DNA from: Ramicandelaber brevisporus
Lineage: Eukaryota > Kickxellomycota > Ramicandelaberales > Ramicandelaberaceae
Reading direction: 5' to 3'
Length of the DNA: 30,179 bases
Assembly (NCBI GenBank): GCA_025201865.1
Contig: MU602961.1
Span: 1 to 30,179, forward strand
The notes under the pieces are model-generated. The model did not search any database. It had not been told where the DNA came from and saw only the letters and a program-made list of their open reading frames with translations. How positions within the stretch are numbered: position 1 is the stretch's first letter; every line of letters begins with the position of its first letter. This document shows, piece by piece, positions 17,553 to 26,713 of this stretch. The position numbers were made by a program, and so were the translations under genes.

Positions 17553-19019
17553 TTAGGCAACACGGAGGTGTGGATAACGCTGTTTGATCTGGTTGATGTG
17601 AATGAGCACATTCCCAACAAGGACTTCTTTGATATCTGGGAATGCACTGATGACGTCCATCCACTCCTCCGCAATATCCTTGAGCGGATCGACAACCAGA
17701 GTCAATGACCGTACTCCGGATGGTGTTCCCTTGTTGTTGATACAATTTGCTACATGCGTTACAGCATCGTCTGTTAAGGTGCACGAGTCAAAGTGCAGCC
17801 TGCGCAAACTTGGACAACCACGCATAATGAACATCATTGCATCTACCGTTATGTCGCAGTCGATCAGTCTCAAATGATTGAGACGAGAATGATGGGCCAG
17901 TATTGCACGACTTGACTCATTATTCATCTTTCCTCTGACGGACAGAGACTTCAAGTTGGCAAGTCTCGACAACACAAAGGCTAAATCAAATTGACATACC
18001 TTTGACTCATAGTGAAGCAGGTGGATTGCTGGTGTAGCTGCCACAATGCACTTCATATCTGCTGCCGTGATGCATCCTTTGACACATAATGACGCCAAGT
18101 GCGGCCAGCGATGTGCAAAGAGCCGACGAACTGAGCTGTTGCCATTGTCATTGCGACTGTCGTTCCTGCGATGGTCGCCACACTTGCCAACCTTCACTTC
18201 CACCTGCAGCCACCGCAGTACCGGAAACCTCAGCGGTTCAAAGCCCTCAAACTCTCTTGACGACTTGCTGTTGCAGCAGCACAATACCAGGCTAAGTGCT
18301 GTCACTCTCATGAAACATGCTTCCTGATTGTCAATCAATCTCACCATTTTCGATCTCGGGCACTCGCTGAGCGGACCGAATGCGAAGAAGTGATAGTCTC
18401 TCACATATCTCGATACAGCCACCAAGTGCTCAATTGGAGGGGTGTCGGCGGTCGAGATGTTGACTCGCAGTCGAAGACGTCGCCAGTCTTTGATATCCCG
18501 GATCATTGCTTCGAGAGCAGAGCGGGTATGGTTGCTGAGAACAAGGTGTATGGAGATGCGACGAGCGTGACCGCTGCGAGCAGAGTCATTTATCCACGCA
18601 ATGTAGTCGTCAATCATCAAGTGTGAGCTGTGCTGGACGTACAGGTGCGCTGTCTGCAAGTTCTGCAGCGCAGCCAGTGTGCTCAGATGGCTGTTGGCTG
18701 CATGGCCGGGAAACGAACTGCGCTTGCCGTAGATGACAGTTGTGATGTTTGGTATCAACTCAGCCAGCTCGCACAAGTTGACCACAGCGTCGCTGATATC
18801 GGGCCGTCGAATCAGCAAACCATAGTGTTTCAGTGCGTCGTATGGAATGGCACGCCTGGAGTTGGTCAGTCTGCGAGTGTCAAGAGAGTGCCAAACAGCC
18901 CGCGAGAAGATGGCATGGAACTCACGGTTGACGAGTAGAGCGCTGGTGGCCTCGTCTGGCGCGAAGAACTCTGCCAAGTGCAGCTTCAGATCGAGTGGCA
19001 GTTTTAGTAGATGAGTCAT
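17553..19019 (-). CDS. F-box/LRR-like protein (second of a pair)
   Basis: 488 residues, ATG at 19017-19019. The N-terminus LLKLPLDLKLHLAEFFAPDE...VNREFHAIFSRAVWHSLD is F-box-like. It is followed by LxxLxL units such as LQTAHLYVQ, LRLRVNIS, VTALSLVLCCC, FPVLRWLQVEV, WPHLASLCVKGC, LANLKSLSVRG, LNHLRLIDCDI and CPSLRRLHFDSC. The protein ends in IKQRYPHLRV. The start, the spacing of the early HYGLLIRRPDI-type segment (AKYGKLVRSTDL in the other gene) and the end (IKERFPHIKV) resemble the gene at 14473-16173. The predicted role is SCF substrate recognition; the target is unknown. It has no acidic insert and is more GC-balanced than its partner. Confidence 0.78.
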   Translation of the reverse strand: MTHLLKLPLDLKLHLAEFFAPDEATSALLVNREFHAIFSRAVWHSLDTRRLTNSRRAIPYDALKHYGLLIRRPDISDAVVNLCELAELIPNITTVIYGKRSSFPGHAANSHLSTLAALQNLQTAHLYVQHSSHLMIDDYIAWINDSARSGHARRISIHLVLSNHTRSALEAMIRDIKDWRRLRLRVNISTADTPPIEHLVAVSRYVRDYHFFAFGPLSECPRSKMVRLIDNQEACFMRVTALSLVLCCCNSKSSREFEGFEPLRFPVLRWLQVEVKVGKCGDHRRNDSRNDNGNSSVRRLFAHRWPHLASLCVKGCITAADMKCIVAATPAIHLLHYESKVCQFDLAFVLSRLANLKSLSVRGKMNNESSRAILAHHSRLNHLRLIDCDITVDAMMFIMRGCPSLRRLHFDSCTLTDDAVTHVANCINNKGTPSGVRSLTLVVDPLKDIAEEWMDVISAFPDIKEVLVGNVLIHINQIKQRYPHLRVA

Positions 19020-19211
19020 TGTTTATGTAGATCTGCCGAAAGCAACTCTGCCAGAATTTGGCATCAGCCCTCGGAGCTTCAGCGACATCGGCAACAGCTG
19101 CTGCTTGTAACCTGAACATTGTCTAATGAACAAGGTCTGTAACAAGCGGCGACAAACACATCATTTCTTTCGAGTAATCAAATCTTCTTTAATCAAGCTA
19201 ATAGTTCTAGT

Positions 19212-19865
19212 TTAAAGTTCAAAGTAAAGAGGCTTTGTTGAGTCTTGCGGGTATACTACCAATGTCAGCTTACCTTTAACACCAGTCACCAGTTGAACAA
19301 TACTGTCAGCCGGGTAAACACGTTCGATACCATTCGTTGCTCCCTCGAAGGCATTCTTCGCTTCGGCTGTTGACAATCTCTTCGACGTTTTGCACAATTT
19401 ATCTGCGTATTCAATCATTGCACACACACGCTGCTTCTTGTACAGAATATCGGCCGCATTCTTCTTTTGCTCCTTGTCCAACTCCGTGAAATAGATATCA
19501 CATGCCATATCTAAGTAAACCTTAGAGGGGGGAGTATTACCAAATCGATCAACTGGACCACGATAGTAGGTATGCAGTTTCTGAAGAATTGGTTCTACCT
19601 CATCAAGTTCGTTGAATCTCTCCAGTAAGATGATAGCACGTGTGATAGCCTCAACCAAACCATATTTAGCTGCGAGAAAGCACTCTGTGGAAGTATATGG
19701 GCTATCAATGAAACGTTGAACACATAAAATGTCTTGCTTGAGATTCTTGGCATCATCGTAACGGACACTTCGAAGTCGGTATATAACCACAGCCGTGATA
19801 CGTTGCCTAGCGGTATAACGGTCAACTTCAGAGCGTGAGCTTGATGGGATAGAGTCTTTGATCAT
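19212..19865 (-). CDS. Hypothetical protein, 217 residues, family not recognised
   Basis: An uninterrupted ATG-initiated frame. The predicted content is mostly helical (for example AAKYGLVEAITRAIILLERFNELDEVEPILQ), with a short beta-rich end (KGKLTLVVYPQDSTKPLYFEL). It has no signal peptide, no transmembrane segment and no low-complexity tract. Codon choice is AT-rich like the first F-box gene (24 of 60 G/C at 19561-19620). It lies 192 bp upstream of the second F-box gene on the same strand. The frame length and lack of repeats support a real gene, but I cannot assign a function. Confidence 0.6.
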   Translation of the reverse strand: MIKDSIPSSSRSEVDRYTARQRITAVVIYRLRSVRYDDAKNLKQDILCVQRFIDSPYTSTECFLAAKYGLVEAITRAIILLERFNELDEVEPILQKLHTYYRGPVDRFGNTPPSKVYLDMACDIYFTELDKEQKKNAADILYKKQRVCAMIEYADKLCKTSKRLSTAEAKNAFEGATNGIERVYPADSIVQLVTGVKGKLTLVVYPQDSTKPLYFEL

Positions 19866-20592
19866 AGTTGATATGCAGTTACAAAAAAAAACAGTGAGCT
19901 GGAGAGGAAGAAAAGATAGGTGTGTCTGCTGTCGAGTGCAAGTATCACGACTGGAAAAATAACAAACAAGTTGCTGGATTCAGTCATTTATATATTTACT
20001 CCAGCGTGGTCACGAGAACACCAACAATGCATTTTTTGATGCTAACGAGAGCTCAATGTAATTTTAGACAATGCAGTTCTCGTGCAGGCAGTGCACACGT
20101 GAGGAGTGGCTGCGTCCGTGCTCTTTCCTCTCTTTACTTTCTCTTCTTTTCCACCTGTTTTCTTTCTGTTCAAATACTCTTTTGCTCTTCTTCTTCTTCC
20201 CCCAACAGCGAGTGAGTCTCGCGGACAAAAGGTTCCTGAAATAACTGCGAGCAAAAAGAAGACAGGCTTTCTTTGAGCATTTTTGGATAATCCGCTGCTG
20301 CGCACGACAGCATCAGTGCATCGGTACATCAGTGCGGTGCTTGAAAGAACGCCGCTCTTTGGCTTCTTTCAGCTTGGCTGACTCGAAAAGAAATCGACGC
20401 TGACGACACGAAACGCAGAACCACTTGCCTCCCAATGCGAGGCAGCGGCTTGAGGGCATAAGAACTGCTCAACCCACCTCCAAGTCTCCCATCTCTCCCA
20501 TCTCTTCGACATCAGCATCATCGTTCTCCGCCTGTCAACCACTCACAGCTTTCACTTGTCAACTGCTCTCATCGAAGTGTTTTGTACTCACC
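19866..20592. other. Divergent intergenic region between two orphan genes
   Basis: 727 bp without a supported gene. It has a TATATATTT-like AT stretch at about 19988-19996 and a long CT-rich tract at about 20122-20207 (CTTTTC/CTTCTT units). The frame of the downstream gene stays open back to a TTG at 20425, but no ATG occurs before 20593. Confidence 0.5.
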
Positions 20593-22860
20593 ATGTCAAC
20601 AGCTCCACGCTCAAACGGCGATTACATCAGTGTGCCGAATCCTGTCACTACGCCTCCAAACGACTCGTCAGATATCACTCCTCCAGATATCAGTAACAGC
20701 AACAGCAGCAACAGCAGCAGTGCAGCCACAGCCACAGCCGACCCCGATTACATCGCCCCTATTCCGGCTCTCACGACTGACTCTGATACTGTCGCCATCG
20801 ATGTGCAACTGCTGTCACTACGCGAGTTACATGATGCTCTTGTTTCAGTTGTAACCAATCCGTTGTTGGAGCAGATTCCACTGAAGCCTCCATTCTCGGA
20901 CTTGCCGCGTGAAGATGCTGGATTGCTTACTGAGGAACGTGTAGAGGAGCTTCGCACATCGGATCGAGACAACGCTGCAATGTTACGCAAGTCGATTGTT
21001 CGTTTGATCATTGATGCGGCAACGACTGGCGTATCTGGAGACTGGGAGTGTGATGATAACGAAATGTCAGAAAGAGTATTTTACTACAGGACAGATTCCT
21101 TGTCTCGTAAGCTGGCCAATGACGAGGACCTCACCGACGAGGATCGTACCGTGGTTGGGCGCCTTGGTTCAATTATTTGGTCTTTATCTGCTCACCTGGT
21201 TACTCTTATTGATATTAAGGTTGAGATTTATGGTTACATGGTGAGAGTCTTTGATTTTGTGGTTTATGATGCATTTTTCACTGTATACTTGGCTGCCAGT
21301 TGCTTCAACATTCGATACCCTCCAGTTCTTCTTGCTCGTCTGCGTCTCTCACATGGTGATTTCAAGCGTCTACTTCCAGTGATCGAAGCTGAAACCTATC
21401 GACGAGTGGTCCCGCGTTGTGCAACTCACTGTTCAGCGTACGCAGTTGGGTCCGAGTCTATGACATTAGCTAGGAGTCGCGGAATTTGCACATATGAGGT
21501 GTACGATGACAAGGATCCCATTGGACATGGCTATTGGATTGAGGCTGAAGGCAAACGTGGCTCGAAGCTGGTATTTCGCAACCTCGAGTGTCCCGGTGGC
21601 GATGAGTGTCCAATCAGCTGTGACCGAGTCCAACTCGCGCTGCGGTACAAGGCTAACAAAGGCAGTGCCACGAAATCAAAGAAGAAGAACAAGTCGAAGA
21701 AATCGAAGGCGATGAAACACAAGCCATTCAAGCCACAAGCAGGAGAACCTAGTCACAACAGAACATTCAACATCGTAAACACGACCAGCAGTCACAACAT
21801 CGAGCAAGAGGAAGATGACAGTGACGATGATGCTGATGATGCTGACGATGGTGACATTATTGACCGTTTAGGTGATTCCTCAGAGTCCGATGATCATGAT
21901 TTTCAGAAATTTGGATTGATGTTGCCAAAGGATTTCATTCAGAGCTCAGTTAGTCGCGGCGTGTTTGGCTTTAAGAGACAGCCATTGATGTTCCTATGGC
22001 ATTTTTCTGTCATCGGTATGACTGTGGTTATGTTTTTATTGGCATTTGGTGTGATCAATACCAACAGCAGTCATGAATCTGCGGCAGCCAACAGCGCAGA
22101 CTCCAATGGCAATGGAAACAACAGAACCACAACTGAGAACATTGTAAGCAGTGGGAATGTCACCAACTTCATCATGCGTGGAGCCACATACCTGGCATCG
22201 AATGCATCCTCCTTCATTGCAGTGATATCCGCAACTGGTATTCCAGGTGCATTTGTCGTTCTCACTCGGATTCGTGAATTTAAGTACCCTGCAACCACCT
22301 ACTTCGAACTGCTGGCCACTAAGGCAGCTGTGACAAGCTTCAAGAAGGCATGTAAGCTCAAGGGTGTTTGTCCAGGTTGCTTGATGGCTGCAGTTCTTCG
22401 AAATCGTGCTGCTCTCATGCTCCTTGCCTTTGGACAATTCGCGGGATTAGTTGGAGCGAACAGCTTGGAACCAAAAGCAGCGAAAATGTGTTTTGACTGC
22501 CGCGGCTCAACCACCTGTTTGTTTCGTGCTGGTATGCACTTTATTCAGGCATTTGCAGTTTATGATCAAGATACAGATGAGATGGTCGAAGGAATGAGCG
22601 GTCGATATCGACAAAAACTTCCAAGTGATTGCTCTGCGTGGACCAAGTATAGCTGTGAGCAGAGCTGGCGTGGTGATTATTATTTAGCTCAGCCAAACAA
22701 GGCTTTTCTGGTTCGTGAGATCCCTGACTGGTCAGGTGTAGCAATGGTTGGCTACGTAACTGTTCTGAACAACAAGGTTGGCCGGCTCACTTACTTCAAG
22801 GATCCTATCATCGTCGGACCACTTTCAACTCCTATGATTGACTTCCAATATATCATGTAA
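20593..22860 (+). CDS. Orphan membrane protein, 755 residues
   Basis: ATG 20593 in a good context (caccATG). I do not recognise a family. In order: a Ser/Thr/Asn/Pro-rich N-terminus with an S/N run (about 30-45); a helical, acidic region (70-230); a Cys-containing module (about 290-355, with RNLECPGGDECPISCDR); a lysine patch (about 361-377); an Asp/Glu run (about 405-423); one clear transmembrane helix (about 464-487); an Asn-rich loop with N-glycosylation sequons (about 490-530); a second hydrophobic stretch (about 534-558); a weaker third one (about 607-626); and a C-terminal domain with several cysteines (CFDCRGSTTC) ending in MIDFQYIM. The arrangement suggests a lumenal or extracellular Cys-rich C-terminal module and a cytosolic charged region. 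Topology and role are inference. Confidence 0.72.
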   Translation: MSTAPRSNGDYISVPNPVTTPPNDSSDITPPDISNSNSSNSSSAATATADPDYIAPIPALTTDSDTVAIDVQLLSLRELHDALVSVVTNPLLEQIPLKPPFSDLPREDAGLLTEERVEELRTSDRDNAAMLRKSIVRLIIDAATTGVSGDWECDDNEMSERVFYYRTDSLSRKLANDEDLTDEDRTVVGRLGSIIWSLSAHLVTLIDIKVEIYGYMVRVFDFVVYDAFFTVYLAASCFNIRYPPVLLARLRLSHGDFKRLLPVIEAETYRRVVPRCATHCSAYAVGSESMTLARSRGICTYEVYDDKDPIGHGYWIEAEGKRGSKLVFRNLECPGGDECPISCDRVQLALRYKANKGSATKSKKKNKSKKSKAMKHKPFKPQAGEPSHNRTFNIVNTTSSHNIEQEEDDSDDDADDADDGDIIDRLGDSSESDDHDFQKFGLMLPKDFIQSSVSRGVFGFKRQPLMFLWHFSVIGMTVVMFLLAFGVINTNSSHESAAANSADSNGNGNNRTTTENIVSSGNVTNFIMRGATYLASNASSFIAVISATGIPGAFVVLTRIREFKYPATTYFELLATKAAVTSFKKACKLKGVCPGCLMAAVLRNRAALMLLAFGQFAGLVGANSLEPKAAKMCFDCRGSTTCLFRAGMHFIQAFAVYDQDTDEMVEGMSGRYRQKLPSDCSAWTKYSCEQSWRGDYYLAQPNKAFLVREIPDWSGVAMVGYVTVLNNKVGRLTYFKDPIIVGPLSTPMIDFQYIM

Positions 22861-23226
22861 AACACTTGCCATTCTTATATCTATTTAAATAACCTTTTTA
22901 GCAACAATGGACATGTGGCTGATTATAGTAGATATATTACTTTCAGTGTCCGCGATTGACATGTTGGATCACTGGATCAAAGGTTGCACCACTACTAATA
23001 TGTCCTAATTAAAACGTCACCTTATATCGAGAGTGCTTTAGTCTGGATGCAGCCTAAAAGTGCTTCATTTACATGACATTCATCAATGCTTGCAGAGGGC
23101 AAGATTGAAACACCATTAGAGCAGCAACTATGGCTGTGACATAACAGTCAACTTGTTCTACACAGTATATTATAGAGCTCATCAAAGAAAAGTAATCGAT
23201 TTGTTAAAGTAGATGGCTTTTTTGTT
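22861..23226. other. Convergent intergenic region
   Basis: 366 AT-rich bases between two 3' ends. I see no open frame, repeat or RNA gene in it. Confidence 0.6.
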
Positions 23227-24519
23227 TCATTTATCCCAAGGACTTCGCTTTGGCCGGTCGGCTTGAAATGATAAAAAGTCCCTGGTGCACTTGGGGTCTT
23301 TAGCCGAGAAACTCATTGCGGGATCACAATGGCACTTGATGCCACGTGCCCGCTGCAAATCCATCGATGGACAGTTATAGAACGGATCGTGAAAGTACCC
23401 GATATCCTCAAAGAAATGCACCTCCTTCGCATTCAACAGCAATGCAGCAGCAATGGAATGCACGGGAGCATCGCCCCATCTTTCATAAAAGAAGCCACCG
23501 GCCATATCCAAATACTCAAAGAAGGTGCGATACGCGTCAGATTGGAACCACTTGACACTGGCAATTTCAAAGTTACTCCAGAAATGGCACAGGTTGTAGG
23601 AGGTGGCGCGGCGGTCGTTGGTGAGCCAGTAAAAGAAGTTCTTCTTTGGGATCAAGTGGTTGTAGTCTTTCATGAAATCGCGAACAGTTTGCCAGAGAGT
23701 CGGAATAGAGCCTTTAACCTCTGTTAAGGCAATTGTGAAAGAGTATTTGAGATTGTTGCGCTGCATGTACACGAACGGATCATAGTTGATATCGCATGTA
23801 AACTGCACATCTGGCTCAACTCTCCAATAGTAATCCAAGTCTTTAACGAGAGGATGGTCGTAAAACATGCCAGAAAAGAACCGGCACATGTGTCGGTAGC
23901 TCTCACTGGTGGCATAAGGTACCTGCTTTCTGCTCATTTCTTGTCGTAGACGCTGTGCTTTCTTTTGATTGATGAATGGTGGATATGACCACATCTTGTG
24001 TGGGACCAGACCAAATGACACATTGCCGCTTGTTAATGCCGATATTTGCTCCTTGAATGTGTCTGTGAATGGCTCGTTGTTAAGGAATACATATGGGTAG
24101 TTGTAGCGACGATTGAATCTGTCCTCCAGCTGACGAACAGTGCGGCGAATCTTGGCTAGTTCCGAGTTGCGGCACAGAACCATAAACGCTGCATTGACAC
24201 GCTGCTCGGTCAAGTTGGGTGATACTGGTGCCTGCTGCAGCTCCCACGAAGGCGGAAGTTGAGCTAGAGGTAGTGGATATGCATCAATGTTCAATTCGTG
24301 TAAAGACGCGTTTGAATGGTGTTGTATGTCATGCGCAGATGGTGATTGATTGTCATTTTTGGTATCTTTGACGTCTTCCATCGCGGCTTTGGCATCATAG
24401 CCGTCGTGCGAGAGTACAACAAGAGGGTTGCCAGTGATAAGCGACACGGCCAAGCGCAGAACAACGCCAGCAACCGCCAGGAGCAACGCAAGCCTCGCAA
24501 CACGTATACTTTTCGACAT
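23227..24519 (-). CDS. GT15 alpha-1,2-mannosyltransferase (KRE2/MNT1/KTR type), canonical
   Basis: Golgi type II membrane enzyme transferring mannose from GDP-mannose in O- and N-glycan elongation. 430 residues, ATG at 24517-24519. A short cytosolic end precedes a signal-anchor helix (about 7-28), a stem (30-105) and the catalytic domain (106-430). Hallmark motifs are all present: NAAFMVLCRNSEL (109-121), YWRVEPDVQFTCDINYDPF with EPD at 235-237, SYNLCHFWSNFEI (307-319), GGFFYERWGDAPVHS with E346 and H354, and VHFFEDIGYFHDPFYNCP. Length agrees with yeast KRE2 (442). Two further C-terminal cysteines (C396, C398) and C411 fit the family disulphides. It contrasts with the divergent GT15 protein at 11159-12949, which has lost EPD and YERWGD. 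Divergent neighbour is homoserine kinase, 495 bp away. Confidence 0.95.
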   Translation of the reverse strand: MSKSIRVARLALLLAVAGVVLRLAVSLITGNPLVVLSHDGYDAKAAMEDVKDTKNDNQSPSAHDIQHHSNASLHELNIDAYPLPLAQLPPSWELQQAPVSPNLTEQRVNAAFMVLCRNSELAKIRRTVRQLEDRFNRRYNYPYVFLNNEPFTDTFKEQISALTSGNVSFGLVPHKMWSYPPFINQKKAQRLRQEMSRKQVPYATSESYRHMCRFFSGMFYDHPLVKDLDYYWRVEPDVQFTCDINYDPFVYMQRNNLKYSFTIALTEVKGSIPTLWQTVRDFMKDYNHLIPKKNFFYWLTNDRRATSYNLCHFWSNFEIASVKWFQSDAYRTFFEYLDMAGGFFYERWGDAPVHSIAAALLLNAKEVHFFEDIGYFHDPFYNCPSMDLQRARGIKCHCDPAMSFSAKDPKCTRDFLSFQADRPKRSPWDK

Positions 24520-25014
24520 TTACTAACGGCAAGCACAAACTACAAACTACAAACTACAAAAGCAAAAAAAAAATGAAAAAGATGAAGAAAAAGATGAAGA
24601 AAAAGACAAACAGATGAGCAAAGGGCAAGGAGACTGGAGTAGAAGAGGACCCTATGCTCTGATCAGAGGACGAGTAGCAACGCTGCAGGATGGGATGGAC
24701 GAATTCAGAGTAGAGGGAAGTACAGTCCAAATAAAGAAAAGTGGCTCGACAGTGAGCAGCCCAATGAGCAGCCAATGAGAGACTGTTATCGGACATGCGA
24801 TGCTGATTCCTTGTGTTCTGCAGCGACCATGAGTCACGGCCAGGCAAAACAGCAAGCAATGATAGCATCAAGATGATATCAGCCACGCTCTCAATCAGAC
24901 TACACCAGACCAGACCAGACCAAACTAGACAACTTGCCCTCTTGCTCAATCTCGCACAAGCACACTTGAAAATTCATTTGCAAACCAAACTCCTGTAAAG
25001 CCAAAACGTTGAAG
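24520..25014. other. Divergent promoter region GT15 / homoserine kinase
   Basis: About 495 bp. It contains a CAAACTA repeat (24535-24561), a purine-rich A/GA tract (about 24560-24612) and a CCAGA tandem repeat (24904-24930). No TATA box or gene is evident. Confidence 0.55.
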
Positions 25015-26196
25015 ATGACAGCGGATCGGTATACTATCACAGTGCCAGCCACTTCTGCCAATATCGGCCCTGGCTTCGACGTTCTCGGGCTTTCCCTGTC
25101 GCTCTTCCTCAAGGTTGACTTGGAAGTTGACCGTGCCGCTGGCGTTCCAGCCACTGCCGAGCAGGACGTTTCGATCGAGTATTCGGGCGATAGCGCCAAT
25201 GGAGTGTCGCTTGAGCCGCGCAAGAACCTCATCTCGAACACTGCTCTATATGTGCTGGCGTGCCATGGCCATGCCTGGTTCCCCTTCCCGACTCGTATCA
25301 AGGTGCACAACGACATTCCACTCGGCCGTGGTTTGGGCTCGTCTGGCGCAGCGGTTGTGGCTGGTGTGCATTTGGCAAATGTTGCTGGCAACCTCGGACT
25401 GAGCGTTGACAGAATGCTTGACTACTGCTTGATGATTGAGCGCCATCCGGACAACGTGACGGCTGCCCTTGTTGGTGGATTCGTCGCCAGCTACTTGAGC
25501 GAGAGCCAGCCAACTGCATTGTCGTCTGCCGGTGCTGCGCTGATTCCAAACCCAGAGTTGGAGCCTCCTCCAAAGCCATCGACTGCGACAATGTCCACTG
25601 CCCAGTCGGCTGTGGAAGTGCAAGCGCAGGAGCAGCCCGCTGTGCCAGACTCGCCAACTGCTGATGAGGAGACAATGCGCAAGCATCGGATGCCACCCCC
25701 ACCACCACCCGAGGCCATCAGCCAGCATGTTCAATTAAGATGGGCTCCGGAGATCAAGGCTGTCGCTGTCATCCCACTCTTTGAGCTGGCCACCTCGAAG
25801 GCTCGCAGCGTGCTGCCCGACAAGTACGACCGCGGCGATGTCGTTTACAACCTGCAGCGCCTTGCTGTCCTGACCACTGCCTTGGGACAGAGCCCGCCAA
25901 ATGCCAGGATGATTGCCCGTGCAATGGCCGATCGCGTTCATCAGCCATATCGCAAGCACCTCGTGCCAGGCTTGCCGCAGATTCTCGAGCAGATTACACC
26001 CGAAACAGTGCCAGGCGTTGTTGGCGCGTGCTTGAGCGGTGCTGGTCCGACTGTTCTCATTCTGGCCACTGACAACTTTGATGCGGTTGCTCAGAGGGCT
26101 GTGGAGATTATCAGACGCGAATCTGGCGGCAAGGTGGATGCGATTGCCAAGGTACTGGATGTCACCCAGTATGGCACCGTTTGCGTTAAGCATTAA
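25015..26196 (+). CDS. THR1: Homoserine kinase
   Basis: GHMP-family kinase phosphorylating L-homoserine with ATP, the penultimate step of threonine synthesis; cytosolic. 393 residues from ATG 25015 (a TTG six bases upstream is in frame). The N-terminal motif VPATSANIGPGFDVLGLSLS (9-28), the ATP-binding loop PLGRGLGSSGAAV (about 102-114), HPDNVTAAL and the C-terminal GACLSGAGPTVLIL are all present. An insert of about 70 residues (about 163-236), rich in Pro, Ala, Ser and Glu with a P6 run, separates NVTAALVGGF from the WAPEIKAVAVIP strand, where the yeast enzyme (357) has a short loop. All recognisable kinase motifs lie outside the insert, so the enzyme should be active. Confidence 0.95.
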   Translation: MTADRYTITVPATSANIGPGFDVLGLSLSLFLKVDLEVDRAAGVPATAEQDVSIEYSGDSANGVSLEPRKNLISNTALYVLACHGHAWFPFPTRIKVHNDIPLGRGLGSSGAAVVAGVHLANVAGNLGLSVDRMLDYCLMIERHPDNVTAALVGGFVASYLSESQPTALSSAGAALIPNPELEPPPKPSTATMSTAQSAVEVQAQEQPAVPDSPTADEETMRKHRMPPPPPPEAISQHVQLRWAPEIKAVAVIPLFELATSKARSVLPDKYDRGDVVYNLQRLAVLTTALGQSPPNARMIARAMADRVHQPYRKHLVPGLPQILEQITPETVPGVVGACLSGAGPTVLILATDNFDAVAQRAVEIIRRESGGKVDAIAKVLDVTQYGTVCVKH

Positions 26197-26713
26197 ACAG
26201 GTTCATTATTATTCTTCTTTTTCAAAACAACAATAACATCATCAACAAAAACAATAACAACAACAGCACATGCTCACCATGATCGATCTTGCTTAATGTC
26301 AATGTCAATACCAATATCGATGTGACACTATCTTTGAAAGTGAGTGCTGCCTATCTTTTTTGTTGTTTTGGTTGCCCCAGTCAAGATTGGATATGGTTGG
26401 AGACACACGCCTTCCAGTATCGGGAGAGAAAGAGAGCAGGGTAATGACGACAGTAGAACAACTCTGACACAACCATGAATGTGTGTGCGTACTTGTGCGT
26501 GTGTGCGTACTTGTGCAGCCGAGCTGACTTGACCTTCGAACACGAAACTGGCGTCTTTCCTTTCACATCTGCTTCCAAAGTCAGCTGCCAAATCTTCAAG
26601 CTGACTTCTTCTCACACTAACGCAGCCTTTCAAAAAAAGAGAGACAAAACATAACCAGTCGCACACATCAAACACACACACACACACACACAGCATACAT
26701 CACGAGTCCAGAG
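26197..26713. other. Intergenic: homoserine kinase 3' end and RING ligase promoter
   Basis: 517 bp without a gene. It holds CAA/AACA-rich sequence (about 26224-26265), an exact 18-bp tandem duplication (26481-26516) and a CA microsatellite (about 26670-26692) ending about 20 bp before the next ATG. Confidence 0.55.
26481..26516. repeat. Perfect 18-bp tandem duplication
   Basis: GTGTGTGCGTACTTGTGC occurs twice back to back (26481-26498 and 26499-26516), about 200 bp upstream of the RING ligase start. Confidence 0.85.

Noticed and set aside
25246-25734. Two overlapping antisense frames (136-162 codons) in homoserine kinase
   Set aside because: Trp/His/Gln-rich shadow sequence with no family resemblance; the sense strand is clearly homoserine kinase.
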